A DNA stretch of 36,457 bases from an uncultured Hyphomicrobiales bacterium (GTDB lineage: Bacteria > Pseudomonadota > Alphaproteobacteria > Rhizobiales > Beijerinckiaceae). Where the stretch lies: positions 1-36,457 of the forward strand of contig CAIUDK010000215.1 of NCBI GenBank assembly GCA_903897875.1, in the 5' to 3' direction. The translations under genes and the position numbers were made by a program. The notes below the pieces were generated by a model, which made no database searches, was not told the DNA's origin, and saw nothing but the letters and a program-made list of their open reading frames with translations. Positions within the stretch are counted from its first letter, which is position 1; the number at the start of each line of letters is the position of its first letter. Below, piece by piece: positions 1 through 12,323 of the stretch.

Positions 1-43
1 CGCATAATGCACATGAAATACAGAATCATTAGGGAACGATAAG

Positions 44-838
44 TTGACCAGCACCGCATCGCAAATCGACCTTCCCAAAAGCTTTGCTGTCCAAACAACC
101 AAAGGGGCCAAAAGCCTTGCCTATCGCGCCCGTCAGGATGCGGGATCAGGCAGGCCGGGGCTTGTGTGGCTGGGCGGGTTTCGCTCCGATATGCAATCGA
201 CCAAGGCCCAGCGCCTCGATGATTTTGCCAAAGAGACCGGACGCGCCTGTCTGCGCTTTGATTATTCGGGCCATGGCGAATCGGGCGGCGCATTTGAAGA
301 CGGTACAATCGGTGGCTGGTGCGACGAGAGCTTGAGCGTTGTGCGCGCTTTGACGACGGGGCCGCAAATTCTTATTGGCTCATCCATGGGCGGATGGATT
401 TCTCTTCTGATGGCGCGCCAATTGGCAGCGCTCAATGAAACGCATCGACTGGCGGGCATGGTGTTGATTGCTCCAGCCGTCGATTTTACGCAAAGCCTCA
501 TGTGGCCACAAATGTCGCCAGCCATCCGGGCGCAGATTGAAAATGACGGCCAATGGCTGCGCCCCAATGCCTATGGCGAGCCCTACCCAATCACGCGCGG
601 CCTCATTGAAGATGGTCGCAACCAATTGTTATTTGGCAGCCCCATTCGCTCTTATTGTCCCGTGCATATTTTGCAGGGCCTGAAAGATCCTGATGTGCCT
701 TATGAACACACGATGAAATTGGTGCATCATATGGCAGGTGATCCTGTGGCCATCACACTCATCAAAGATGGCGATCATCGCCTGTCACGCGAAGAAGATA
801 TTGCCCGCCTCATCAGCGCTGTGCGTGATTTGATTTGA
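44..838 (+). CDS. alpha/beta hydrolase, ABHD10-like
   Basis: A 264-residue cytoplasmic alpha/beta hydrolase with no signal peptide or membrane segment. The nucleophile elbow GSSMGG places the catalytic serine at about residue 114. The probable acid lies in KDPDVP and the catalytic histidine in DGDHRLS near the C-terminus, in the order expected for the fold. The N-terminal LGGFRSDM and FDYSGHGES segments resemble the ABHD10 thioesterase-like group, so a serine ester or thioester hydrolase is likely; the substrate cannot be read from sequence. The start is a TTG with AGGGA eight bases upstream. It stands alone, and the gene that follows is on the opposite strand. The fold and triad are clear; the ABHD10 affiliation is inferred from motifs only. 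Confidence 0.85.
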   Translation: MTSTASQIDLPKSFAVQTTKGAKSLAYRARQDAGSGRPGLVWLGGFRSDMQSTKAQRLDDFAKETGRACLRFDYSGHGESGGAFEDGTIGGWCDESLSVVRALTTGPQILIGSSMGGWISLLMARQLAALNETHRLAGMVLIAPAVDFTQSLMWPQMSPAIRAQIENDGQWLRPNAYGEPYPITRGLIEDGRNQLLFGSPIRSYCPVHILQGLKDPDVPYEHTMKLVHHMAGDPVAITLIKDGDHRLSREEDIARLISAVRDLI

Positions 839-914
839 TTGCAGGGACAGTGAAATCTTTGCTTGTTCATAATCGAATACGGGCGTTTCAACGTCTGACA
901 TGACAAATCTTTTT

Positions 915-951
915 AAAAAATCGTCGATGTCTCAGTACTATGTCATCGACG
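915..951 (-). terminator. intrinsic terminator of the response-regulator operon
   Basis: Read on the minus strand, a perfect 8-bp stem (CGTCGATG/CATCGACG, 14-base loop) is followed by A and six T. It lies about 45 bases past the stop of the LuxR-type regulator, so it should end the kinase-regulator transcript. On the plus strand no T-run follows, so it would not terminate the hydrolase gene. Confidence 0.75.
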
Positions 952-997
952 CTTGATGTCGAGCTAAAGGAGAAAACAAGCTTAAATTACAACCACG

Positions 998-1639
998 CTA
1001 GCCTTTTAGATTGAAATAATCGGACGCTAATACCGCAAGTTGTGTTCGCCGTGTTACGCCTAACTTCCTGAAAATATTCGAAATATAGGTCTTTACCGTT
1101 TGTTCAGCTATACCGAGCTCCCCAGCAATTTCCTTGTTCATACGCCCCTCGACGATCATAATCACGATGCGCTTTTGTTGCTGTGAGAGTGAGCGAAACA
1201 ATGAGTCTCCCAAATATTCCGACTCTGATTTTGGAGACTTGCAGAGATAGGACGGCGTCCAAATCTCGCCCGCCAGAATTTCCGTGATGGCGCTCACCAT
1301 TTCGGTCAGTTCCATGGACTTGGAAAGATAGCCCGATGCGCCTGCCGACAGCGCCCGATGCACATGATCTGCATCAACAGTTGCCGATAGGATAGCCACA
1401 GGCAACAAAGGATGCGTTGATTGCAAAAGCGTCAATCCGGCCAGCCCGCCGACGCCGGGCATATCTAGATCAAGAAGGACAAGATCAATATCTGCATGAA
1501 TTTGCTCAACGGCTTCGAGGACGTCAGATATCGAGGCGCATGCGATTATGTTTGTGTCCGAGAGGGCTTGACCCAAAGAATCCGACAAGGCACGTCGAAC
1601 GAGGGGATGGTCGTCAGCGATCACAATTTGCCGCTTCAT
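998..1639 (-). CDS. LuxR/NarL-type response regulator (CrbR-like)
   Basis: A two-component response regulator of 213 residues. The N-terminal receiver domain (about 1-120) has the acidic pair in IADDHP and the phospho-acceptor Asp57 in LLDLDMPG. The C-terminal LuxR-type helix-turn-helix (about 148-210) includes NKEIAGELGIAEQTVKTYIS. The start ATG overlaps the kinase stop codon by four bases (ATGA), so the pair is translationally coupled, which makes the kinase its obvious partner. This pairing matches the CrbS/CrbR arrangement that controls acetyl-CoA synthetase in some Gammaproteobacteria; no acs gene is in this window, so the target is unknown. An intrinsic terminator follows. Family assignment is firm; the CrbR label is inference. 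Confidence 0.9.
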   Translation of the reverse strand: MKRQIVIADDHPLVRRALSDSLGQALSDTNIIACASISDVLEAVEQIHADIDLVLLDLDMPGVGGLAGLTLLQSTHPLLPVAILSATVDADHVHRALSAGASGYLSKSMELTEMVSAITEILAGEIWTPSYLCKSPKSESEYLGDSLFRSLSQQQKRIVIMIVEGRMNKEIAGELGIAEQTVKTYISNIFRKLGVTRRTQLAVLASDYFNLKG

Positions 1640-4600
1640 GAATCAGATCCTGAATTGGAAGATGACTGTTGGTTGACCGACATTAAAAATTTGCGCAGCT
1701 GTGCGGCCTTGAGCGGCTTGGAAAGAAAGTGCCAATTTTCCTTGCGGGCATAATCTGCAACCGCTGCACTTCGATCAGATGTGCACAGCACAATAGGAAT
1801 GGATGTCCCCCAATGCTGAACCAAAATATGAATGACCTCGCAGCCGTTGATGCTTGAGCCCAAATGATAATCCACGATGGCTGCATCAGGCGGGCGATCT
1901 ATGTGGGCGAGCGCCTCGGCTGGGCTTGCGCACGACCAGACGTCATGCCCCCAACGAGTCAAAAGCGTTTCCAGTCCTTCACGCGTGAGTCGATCATCAT
2001 CCAAACATAAGATGCGCAATCGTTTTGGCTCATGCTGATCAAGGATCGCGGGGTTTGATGGAAGCGCAGACGACGAGACGGCTCGTTGAACATCAACAGA
2101 CATTTGTGTTCCGCGGCCCGGCGTTGAGCGCACATTGATGTTATGATCCAACAGGTTTGCAATGCGGATCACAATGGCGAGTCCAAGCCCCAAGCGACGT
2201 TCTTGCGTATGGTCGAGCCCAGACGCCAAGCTCTTAAATTCTTCGAAAATTTCCGTCTGATATTCAGGCGCTATTCCGATGCCCGTATCAAGGACGCAAA
2301 TGCGCACCGATGATCCGTGATTGCGACAGCCAACCAGAATCTTGCCCGTAGGTGTGTAGCGAACAGCATTGCTAATGATATTTCTAAGCAAACGGCCCAA
2401 CAGGCCGCGATCACTGTTGATGTGATGCGTCGAATGCATCACGTGCAATGAAACACCTTTTTGTGCTGCAAGTGCCGCAAATTCGATGCGCAGCTCTTCG
2501 AGCAGATCATTGATTGCGAAGGGGCCGGGATGGGCTTGCATGTTACCAGTATCAAGAAGCGAAATATCCTGCAGCGCTTCAATCATTTCATCGGTTGATC
2601 TGAGTGAAGACTTCAGCCCAAGGAGGAGATCACCTTGGCGTGGATCACCAGATTCACTGGCCCCATGTTCGAGCGCACTCGTAAACAACCGCGCCGCATT
2701 CAATGGTTGCAAGAGATCATGGCTGAGGGCCGCTAGAAAAAGGCTCTTGCTGGTGTTGGCCCGCTCAGCGTCGGCCTTGGCTTGTTCAAGTGCGTGCGTG
2801 CGCTCGATCACCCGTGATTCCAACAGATCATTGGCTTCCTGCAAAGCGGCAGCGGCTTTGTGTTGTTCGCTCACATCGGTCAGCGTGGACACATAGCCAC
2901 CATCTGCGGAGCGATCAAAGGAGATTTCCAATACCGTCCCATCAGGCCGATGGCGTGTGTAGACATAGGGCCAGGTTTGTTGCTCCAAATCACGGTTGAT
3001 CACCAATTGTTTTAAATCATTCGCCCCATATTCATTACGGGTTTGGTTGAATTGGATGATGTCAGTCAAAGTGGCGCCAGCACGCAGCATATTGTGGGGT
3101 AATCGGAGACGTTCAATATAGCGGCGATTCCACGCCGTCACATGCCAGTTTTCATCAAAAGCGCAAATGCCTTGCGGAACAGATTCAAGCACATTGCGCA
3201 AAAGTGTTTGGCCAAATTGAATAGCGTTGGACGCTTCATCCAAGATGCCGACGACTTCATTGCGGGTCAAAGATGAATGTTCCAAGGCTGCAGCGATCAC
3301 AACGCGGGCTGACACGGCGCCAATAGCACCGGCAATTAAATATTCGGCAAAACGAACCGATTCCAAATCGACCACGCGTTGTGCAAAAGTGTCTCGGCCG
3401 GCATAGAAATTTTCAAAGGCATCAATCGCGGCTTGCGATCCCACATAGCGCGATGTCAGGATGACCAAATCATCTATATGGCCCTTGAATTGGAGTTGCC
3501 CGGCCCGCCGGTCATTTCGACTTAAGGGCGCATAACGCACCGATTGCAGCGATTCCAAAAGACTTGGTCGCCGCAGACGTGAGGCCACGACCAGCAATGT
3601 CGCGTTAAACAAGAGGCTCCAGAAGGTTGCGTGTGTAATGGGATCCATGCCCGTTAAACCAAACAAAGCATGGGGAGCAACCCAAGGTGCTGCGGGAAAT
3701 CCGTGTTCGATAAATTCAACCGTTGCGCCCAATGCGGGAGCCAAGGTGGGGAAGAGAAGTGTGTAAACCCAAATGATGAAGCCGACACCCAAACCAAGAG
3801 CGGCACCAGCGTGATTGGCCCGACGCCAGAGCAGTCCGCCAAAAAGTGCGGGCGCCAATTGAGCAACACCGACAAATGAAATCAGTCCGATATCGGTCAG
3901 CGGATAAGTAGGGTCCAATCCACGCTGAAGAACATAGGCCAAACTTAGAATGACGCAGATGGCGGCGCGCCTAATCGTCAGCACAAGCCGTGTCATGCCG
4001 TTTTGGCCAAAGCGCGTGCGCAGTGGCAACAGCGCCGGCAAGACGAGATCGTTACAAATCATTGTTGCAAGCGACACAGACGCCATGATCACCATGCCGG
4101 TGGCAGCCGAGAGCCCACCAATAAAAGCGGCGAGGGCAAGCCATGGTTGGTTCACTGCAATGGGCAATATGATCATATAGGTGTCGGGATTGACGGAGGT
4201 CCGAAACACCGCCCAGCCAGCGACGGCCACCGGAATAATAAAAAGACTGAGGACGCAGAGATAGAGTGGATAAATCCATGCGGCGCGTTTGATGTGAGCG
4301 GGCGTTTCATTTTCCACAATCAACACATGAAACATATGGGGCAGGCAAAAGAAGGCCGCCATCGCCGTCAGTATGCCGGTCAACCAAGAGGTCTTGAAGG
4401 GTTGAAAATCAAGAAATCGCGCAAAGGCCTCATCACGTGCAGACGCCACAATATCGCCAGCAGGGTTATGAAAAAAGGTCCAAGCGATTGCGCCTGCAAC
4501 ACAGGCAAACGAGAGAATTTTGACGAGGCTCTCAAAGGCAACAGCCAGCATGAATCCGGCATGGTGCTCGCTGGCTTGAATGTGGCGCACACCAAAAATA

Positions 4601-5130
4601 ATCGAAAAGATCGCCATCGCAACAGCAACACCAAAAGTGCTATCGGCCCACAGAGGTTGAGACTGGTCTCCTAGTGCCGTGGGCTCCCGCGTCAGCAATT
4701 CATAACTGACACCGATCGCTTTGAGCTGGAGCGAGATGTAGGGCATTAAAACGGCGATCGAGATGATTGTCACCAACGACGCTATCAATCGGCTTCGCCC
4801 ATAACGTGCTGAAATAAAATCTGAAATGGATGTTGAATTTTGCTCCTTGGCGATCGCCACAATGCGCACAAAAATGGGCCGCGCGTAAACAAACAGAAGT
4901 AAGGGGCCTATATATATGGGTAAAAAATCAAAGCCCGATGTTGCCGCTCGCCCAACCGAACCATAAAAGCTCCAAGCCGTGTTGTAGATGGCGATTGAAA
5001 ACACATAAACGAAGCCCGTGCTCCGCAGGCGATCAAGAAGATGTGTTTCTTTCGTCTCACCCCACCAGGCGACCACAAATAAAACCGACACATATCCGCC
5101 GGCAACACATAAGACCAGCCAGCTTGACAC
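1636..5130 (-). CDS. hybrid sensor histidine kinase with N-terminal SSF transporter domain (CrbS-like)
   Basis: Residue numbers follow the 1169-residue ORF beginning at TTG 5145. Domains in order: a sodium/solute symporter-like membrane domain with roughly 13 hydrophobic helices (5-525); a linker; a PAS-like domain (about 650-760); a coiled coil; the HisKA box with phospho-acceptor His809 in SHDLLQPLNAARLF; HATPase_c with the N-box RNIISNAVRY and DTGIGI; and a C-terminal receiver domain with Asp1092 in VDYHLG. The kinase probably senses or transports a small organic solute at the inner membrane and passes phosphate to its own receiver or to the overlapping LuxR regulator. I prefer the GTG at 5130, six codons in, because GAGGA lies eight bases before it and the TTG has no ribosome site. 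The ligand is unknown. Confidence 0.9.
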   Translation of the reverse strand: MSSWLVLCVAGGYVSVLFVVAWWGETKETHLLDRLRSTGFVYVFSIAIYNTAWSFYGSVGRAATSGFDFLPIYIGPLLLFVYARPIFVRIVAIAKEQNSTSISDFISARYGRSRLIASLVTIISIAVLMPYISLQLKAIGVSYELLTREPTALGDQSQPLWADSTFGVAVAMAIFSIIFGVRHIQASEHHAGFMLAVAFESLVKILSFACVAGAIAWTFFHNPAGDIVASARDEAFARFLDFQPFKTSWLTGILTAMAAFFCLPHMFHVLIVENETPAHIKRAAWIYPLYLCVLSLFIIPVAVAGWAVFRTSVNPDTYMIILPIAVNQPWLALAAFIGGLSAATGMVIMASVSLATMICNDLVLPALLPLRTRFGQNGMTRLVLTIRRAAICVILSLAYVLQRGLDPTYPLTDIGLISFVGVAQLAPALFGGLLWRRANHAGAALGLGVGFIIWVYTLLFPTLAPALGATVEFIEHGFPAAPWVAPHALFGLTGMDPITHATFWSLLFNATLLVVASRLRRPSLLESLQSVRYAPLSRNDRRAGQLQFKGHIDDLVILTSRYVGSQAAIDAFENFYAGRDTFAQRVVDLESVRFAEYLIAGAIGAVSARVVIAAALEHSSLTRNEVVGILDEASNAIQFGQTLLRNVLESVPQGICAFDENWHVTAWNRRYIERLRLPHNMLRAGATLTDIIQFNQTRNEYGANDLKQLVINRDLEQQTWPYVYTRHRPDGTVLEISFDRSADGGYVSTLTDVSEQHKAAAALQEANDLLESRVIERTHALEQAKADAERANTSKSLFLAALSHDLLQPLNAARLFTSALEHGASESGDPRQGDLLLGLKSSLRSTDEMIEALQDISLLDTGNMQAHPGPFAINDLLEELRIEFAALAAQKGVSLHVMHSTHHINSDRGLLGRLLRNIISNAVRYTPTGKILVGCRNHGSSVRICVLDTGIGIAPEYQTEIFEEFKSLASGLDHTQERRLGLGLAIVIRIANLLDHNINVRSTPGRGTQMSVDVQRAVSSSALPSNPAILDQHEPKRLRILCLDDDRLTREGLETLLTRWGHDVWSCASPAEALAHIDRPPDAAIVDYHLGSSINGCEVIHILVQHWGTSIPIVLCTSDRSAAVADYARKENWHFLSKPLKAAQLRKFLMSVNQQSSSNSGSDS

Positions 5131-5257
5131 CAGTCCGTTCCTCAAAAATTGAGCGATGTTGAAATCGCTATGACGATTGAAAAAACAGGAATGCGCGTCA
5201 CGTCACACGACTTTTTCAAACGATCAAGCGTGAAAATAGATCGCATCCCTCATCGCT

Positions 5258-5275
5258 GATACATACCATTGTATC
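5258..5275. repeat. short inverted repeat upstream of the kinase gene
   Basis: GATACA and TGTATC form 6-base arms around a 6-base spacer, about 130 bases upstream of the kinase start and 40 bases past the TolC remnant on the minus strand. It could be an operator for the kinase or a relic of the TolC 3' region. No promoter could be placed confidently in this interval. Confidence 0.3.
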
Positions 5276-5316
5276 GCCCAAATGCACGTGAAATGGGCGC
5301 TTCGAACCGAAAGTAC

Positions 5317-5930
5317 TTAGTGCGATTTGATCGATCCGGGCGTCAAATGGATTCCAAAGGCTTGGAAATCGGGCGCACCCAATTCGCCAACGCTGCCTTT
5401 CAATTTGAGCAGGGCCACGAGCACGCGGTGTTTGATGATCACCAATTCGACATTGGCTTGAAAGAGCGTTTCGCGGGAGTTGAGCCAATCAATGGTGAGT
5501 TTTGTTCCTAGTTTCACGCCAGCCACATTCGCCTCAACTGCTTTTTGGCTAGAAGCGACAGCGGTTTGAAAGGCTTTGATTTGCGCAAGGCCAGTGATGA
5601 CTTGTTGATATGATTCGCGCGAATTGCCCTCCGACGCGCGGCGCGCATCATCCAATTCGGCTTGGGTTTTGCCACGCAACGCAACAGCCTCTCTCACGCG
5701 TGAGGTGGTGTCGCCGCCTGAAAAAATCGGGAAGCTGATACGCAAGCCAATTTCGCGCGATTTCGCGCGCATCGCTCTTGGCCAGAATCGATGAGCGAGC
5801 CCGATGTATATTGCTTGGCCAGATCGAACAACGATTGCGTCGCCTCAAGCCGCCAGCCCGTCAGGCTTGCCCCAGAGCCGAAGGGATCGTCCTGCCCGGT
5901 GCCCCAAAATGGGCTCAATCCGTAAAACAA
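5317..5930 (-). pseudogene. remnant of a TolC-family outer membrane efflux protein
   Basis: Two minus-strand pieces in different frames read as parts of one TolC-family outer membrane channel. The upstream piece (about 5930-5780) includes SLTGWRLEATQSLFDLAK, which resembles an early beta-strand region of TolC homologues. The downstream piece (5772-5317) begins at REIGLRISFPIFSGGDT and carries the C-terminal coiled helices, ending in FQAFGIHLTPGS. The usual N-terminal export signal, the first helical repeat and about 200 central residues are missing, and the two pieces need a frameshift to join. Total coding length is about 200 residues against 430-500 for intact TolC proteins. I read it as a decayed gene with an internal deletion. 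No partner efflux pump genes are nearby. The TolC assignment is from motif resemblance. Confidence 0.7.
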
Positions 5931-6140
5931 TGTCCTTAAAACCTCTCAAAATGAGACAGTTGGGTGTTGGAAGGCAGCTGAGGGGCCCAATCGTATGGGC
6001 CTCATGTTCGCAGGCCCGCCCGTCGCCTCCAGCAACGTCACCGACGACGCTCAGCTTTCGTTTCCCCAAAATCTCATCACTTTAAGGTCTCATCCATACC
6101 TTCGCTTTGGGCGCCACCCGCCGGCGAAACCTCTCACCCC

Positions 6141-6169
6141 TTGCGGGGCGGCGGTCCTTTCTGTATAAG
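6141..6169 (+). promoter_or_regulatory. promoter of the rimP-nusA-infB operon
   Basis: TTGCGG and TATAAG are separated by exactly 17 bases, close to the sigma-70/RpoD consensus. Transcription should begin near 6176. The irr promoter in this window has the same TTGCGG -35 element. It is the only good promoter upstream of rimP. Confidence 0.6.
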
Positions 6170-6221
6170 AGGGCCAATATCTTCTTCTCATAACGGTCAT
6201 ATTCGTATGATCGATAGTTTG

Positions 6222-6254
6222 AGAGTGGGGCCCGACCGGGACCCGCTCTTTTTT
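6222..6254 (+). terminator. leader terminator / probable attenuator upstream of rimP
   Basis: AGAGTGGG pairs with CCCGCTCT (one G-U pair), then one G-A mismatch, then CCC/GGG closed by a GACC loop, followed immediately by six T. This is a textbook intrinsic terminator on the plus strand. It lies about 45 bases past the predicted transcription start and 57 bases before rimP, so RNA polymerase must read through it to express the operon. It therefore suggests either attenuation or a separate short RNA of about 75-80 nucleotides. Confidence 0.7.
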
Positions 6255-6310
6255 ATTGCCTAATCTGATGGCCCAATCTTACAGCTAGATCCCGGGCAGG
6301 AGCCAAAGCT

Positions 6311-7075
6311 TTGACGGAAGACTTGTCGCAAGACGTGAAGCAATTGCTCAATGAACCACGTCTCGTCTCCGAGACAGGCGTAGCTGCGCGCATTGCCAAC
6401 ATTGCCGGACCGGTGCTGACCGACCTTGGCTATCGGCTGGTGCGTGTCAAAATTTCGGCCCAAGACGGCACAACACTTCAAATTATGCTTGAGCGGCCTG
6501 ATGGCACGGTCAATGTCGAAGATTGCGAGCTCGCCAGCACCATGCTGTCGCCTGTGCTTGATCTCGAAGACCCGCTGACACCGGCCTATCGCCTCGAAAT
6601 CTCATCGCCGGGCATTGATCGCCCCTTGGTGCGCGTGTCTGATTTTGAGCGTGCAATTGGCCATGAGGCCCGTATTGAATTGGCCTTTGCCGCCGATGGT
6701 CGCAAGCGCTTTCGCGGTTGGATTGAGGGCGTTGAAGGCAAGGGCGCAGACGCGCGCCTCAAATTTCGCCGTAACGACACCAAAGCCGACGAAGAAGCCG
6801 ATGTGTCCTTCCCCCTGAAGGATCTTGGTGAGGCCCGGTTGGTTCTAACCGAAGCGTTGATCCGTGATTCTCTAAAGGCGGGCAAAGAAGCCGAAAAGTT
6901 CGCCTCTATGCCTGAGGGCGAGCAGGAAGAAGATGGCCAGCCGCAACGCGGTCCGGGTCGTTTTGCTGCTCGCAATCAGGCCAAAAGCAGACCTCTTTTG
7001 CCCGCGGGCATTAAGATCAAGAAGCCAAATCCCAATTCACCCATGAAACCCGGGGCCGGGCGCCCCAAGATCTGA
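6311..7075 (+). CDS. rimP: ribosome maturation factor RimP
   Basis: A 254-residue RimP, the factor needed for 30S subunit maturation. The N-terminal alpha/beta domain includes [10 protein letters not shown], and SPGIDRPL is the family signature near residue 95-105. An SH3-like C-terminal domain follows, including a charged [11 protein letters not shown] stretch. After about residue 190 comes a basic, Pro/Gly-rich extension (ending AGRPKI) absent from the roughly 150-residue E. coli protein but common in alphaproteobacteria. The start is TTG, with AGGAG eight bases before it. It heads the rimP-nusA-ylxR-infB operon, 46 bases before nusA, as in most bacteria. A leader terminator upstream may control the whole operon. 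Confidence 0.95.
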   Translation: MTEDLSQDVKQLLNEPRLVSETGVAARIANIAGPVLTDLGYRLVRVKISAQDGTTLQIMLERPDGTVNVEDCELASTMLSPVLDLEDPLTPAYRLEISSPGIDRPLVRVSDFERAIGHEARIELAFAADGRKRFRGWIEGVEGKGADARLKFRRNDTKADEEADVSFPLKDLGEARLVLTEALIRDSLKAGKEAEKFASMPEGEQEEDGQPQRGPGRFAARNQAKSRPLLPAGIKIKKPNPNSPMKPGAGRPKI

Positions 7076-7121
7076 GCCGGCATATTTTTCCTAATTTGCC
7101 AGTCTCGTAAGGAGAAGACCA

Positions 7122-8708
7122 ATGGTCGTCAGCGCCAATAGATTAGAGCTTTTGCAGATCGCCGATGCGGTGGCACGTGAGAAGTCCATTTCGCGTGATA
7201 TCGTTTTGAGCTCGATGGAAGATGCCCTGCAAAAGGCTGCTCGCTCGCGGTATGGTCAGGAAACTGAAGTGCGCGCCGAGATCAATCCAAAGACGGGTGA
7301 GATTCGCTTCTCACGTCTTTTGCTCGTTGTTGACCAGATCGAGAATGATGCCATTCAGATCTTGCTCACCGAAGCCCGCAAGAAAAACCCAGCCGCTCAG
7401 GTTGGCGATTGGATTGCTGAAACACTGCCTCCATTCGATTTTGGTCGTATTCCCGCTCAGGCTGCCAAGCAGGTCATCGTGCAAAAAGTGCGCGAAGCTG
7501 AGCGCGATCGTCAATATCAAGAATTCAAGGACCGCATCGGCGAGATCATCAATGGTCTGGTCAAGCGCGTTGAATATGGCAACGTCATTGTTGATTTGGG
7601 TCGTGGCGAAGCCATCATCCGCCGCGATGAATTGATTCCACGCGAAATGTTCCGCCCCGGTGATCGTGTGCGCGCTTACGTCTATGATGTGCGCCGCGAA
7701 CAGCGCGGCCCGCAGATCTTCTTGTCCCGCACACATCCCCAGTTCATGGCGAAGTTGTTTGCTCAAGAAGTGCCAGAAATTTATGATGGCGTGATTGAAG
7801 TGAAGTCGGTTGCTCGCGATCCAGGCTCACGCGCCAAAATCGCCGTGATTTCACGCGATTCTTCGATTGATCCTGTCGGCGCCTGCGTCGGTATGCGCGG
7901 TTCGCGCGTTCAAGCTGTGGTGAACGAACTTCAGGGCGAAAAGATCGACATCATTCCATGGTCAGTGGATGCCGCCACCTTCATCGTGAACGCGCTTCAG
8001 CCCGCTGAAGTGGTCAAGGTTGTGTTGGATGAAGATTCCGCACGTATTGAAGTTGTCGTGCCTGATGACCAGTTATCACTAGCGATTGGTCGTCGTGGCC
8101 AGAACGTGCGTTTGGCTTCACAGCTGACCGGATGGGATATTGATATTCTCACCGAGGCTGAAGAATCTGAGCGTCGCCAGAAGGAATTCCTTGAGCGCAC
8201 AACAACCTTCATGGCTGCGCTTGATGTTGACGAGGTTGTTGGCCAATTGCTGGCATCCGAAGGCTTCCGCTCCGTTGAAGAATTGGCTTTTGTTGAGACA
8301 GCAGAACTTGCTGCTATCGAAGGCTTTGACGAAGACACAGCCGTGGAAATTCAGACTCGTGCGCGCGATTATCTCGCCCGCATTGAGGCTGAGCACAACG
8401 CACGTCGCCTTGAATTGGGCGTGAGCGATGAGCTTCTTGAACTCGACGGCGTCACCACACCTATGTTGGTGAAGTTCGGCGAAAACGACGTGAAGTCGAT
8501 GGAAGACCTTGCAGGTTGCGCCACCGACGATCTCGTTGGTTGGAGCGAGCGCAAGGACGGCGAGACGACCAAGCACAAGGGCTTCTTGGACGGCATCGAA
8601 TTGTCCCGCAATGACGCTGAGGCCATGATTATGGCCGCCCGCGTTAAGGCTGGCTGGATCGAAGCAGCTCCTCCGGTTGCTGAAGCTGACGAAGCGTCTG
8701 AAGGTTAA
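7122..8708 (+). CDS. nusA: transcription termination/antitermination factor NusA
   Basis: NusA binds RNA polymerase and nascent RNA to modulate pausing, termination and antitermination. The 528-residue protein has the N-terminal polymerase-binding domain (about 1-130), an S1 domain (about 138-205, with [17 protein letters not shown]), tandem KH domains (about 210-350, with [15 protein letters not shown] and [18 protein letters not shown]), and two C-terminal helix-hairpin-helix acidic repeats (about 368-425 and 445-505). The ATG has GGAGA seven to eight bases upstream. It sits between rimP and ylxR in the canonical order. Length and all domains agree with a complete, functional protein. Confidence 0.98.
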   Translation: MVVSANRLELLQIADAVAREKSISRDIVLSSMEDALQKAARSRYGQETEVRAEINPKTGEIRFSRLLLVVDQIENDAIQILLTEARKKNPAAQVGDWIAETLPPFDFGRIPAQAAKQVIVQKVREAERDRQYQEFKDRIGEIINGLVKRVEYGNVIVDLGRGEAIIRRDELIPREMFRPGDRVRAYVYDVRREQRGPQIFLSRTHPQFMAKLFAQEVPEIYDGVIEVKSVARDPGSRAKIAVISRDSSIDPVGACVGMRGSRVQAVVNELQGEKIDIIPWSVDAATFIVNALQPAEVVKVVLDEDSARIEVVVPDDQLSLAIGRRGQNVRLASQLTGWDIDILTEAEESERRQKEFLERTTTFMAALDVDEVVGQLLASEGFRSVEELAFVETAELAAIEGFDEDTAVEIQTRARDYLARIEAEHNARRLELGVSDELLELDGVTTPMLVKFGENDVKSMEDLAGCATDDLVGWSERKDGETTKHKGFLDGIELSRNDAEAMIMAARVKAGWIEAAPPVAEADEASEG

Positions 8709-8735
8709 GTGAGGTTTGGTCGTTAGGAGATCACA

Positions 8736-9463
8736 TTGACGAAAGCGGCCCATCGGGCAGAGGCATCGGAGCGGACCTGCGTGGTGACACGTCAGGTGCT
8801 CGATCCAGCACAGATGTTCCGCTTCGTCCTTGCTCCGGACGGCACCGTGACACCCGATCTGAAGCATAAGCTTCCGGGTCGTGGGGTTTGGGTGACAGCA
8901 ACAGCCGAAAAAGTGGCTGAGGCGGTCCGCAAACAGGCGTTCACGCGCGGGTTTAAGGCTAAGGTACAGGCATCTGAAAGCCTTGCCGACGATCTTGATG
9001 CCCTTTTGGTGCGTGATGCGTTGCAGTTTTTGGCGCTCGTTAACAAATCGGGTGCCGTTGTGGTAGGCTCAGCCAAGGTTGAGACGGCCATTACAAAAGG
9101 CCCATTGTCCGGCCTGCTCCATGCTAAAGACGGCGGGGCGGATGGGGTTCGCAAGCTCGATCAGGTGGTGTTTCGGACCTATGGGGACGACGGCGACCGC
9201 CTGCCACGTGTGAGATTGTTCGAAACAGGTCAATTGGATTTGGCATTGGGTCGGACAAATGTGATACATGCTGCTCTGAAGAGAAGTGCGGCATCAGATG
9301 CGTTCTTGGAGCGTTGTCGGAGATTGGCGAGCTATCGTGGCTCACCACCCTCTGAAGGCGTTCAAGAACGATTGGACATTTTGGAAGACACAGCCCCCAC
9401 GTCCGATGACGGACTGGAGACTGAGAATTTGACGAACGGGCACGGCCCTGGGATCCGAAACGA

Positions 9464-9467
<4 letters not shown>
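8736..9467 (+). CDS. YlxR-family RNA-binding protein with L7Ae-like C-terminal domain
   Basis: A 243-residue protein. Its first 90 residues match the YlxR (DUF448) RNA-binding fold, with [16 protein letters not shown] and the diagnostic LPGRGVWV. Residues about 95-180 ([20 protein letters not shown] and following) resemble the ribosomal L7Ae/L30e-type fold found fused to YlxR in alphaproteobacteria. The rest is polar and low complexity. It probably binds RNA or the ribosome; its exact job is not established. The start is TTG, with GGAGA five bases upstream. Its stop overlaps the infB start by four bases (ATGA), so translation of IF2 is coupled to it. Confidence 0.88.
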
Positions 9468-12313
<2,846 letters not shown>

Positions 12314-12323
12314 TTTGGCATAT

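Larger units (their letters stand above)
5931..6310 (+). other. 380-bp interval holding the rimP operon promoter and leader
   Basis: No convincing gene. The first 200 bases show no recognisable coding signal or structure and may include decayed DNA from the TolC gene. The last 170 bases hold a promoter, a strong intrinsic terminator-like hairpin and the rimP ribosome-binding site, described as separate entries. Confidence 0.6.

Noticed and set aside
4003-4674. 223-residue plus-strand ORF opposite the hybrid kinase
   Set aside because: Shadow of the kinase membrane domain; composition is charged and low complexity, no ribosome site and no recognisable fold.
6207-6263. 18-codon frame through the rimP leader terminator
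   Set aside because: No Shine-Dalgarno before its ATG; the apparent codons are explained by the hairpin and T-run.
8118-8867. 249-residue minus-strand ORF opposite nusA and ylxR
   Set aside because: Covers two certain genes in antisense; Cys/His-rich nonsense composition.
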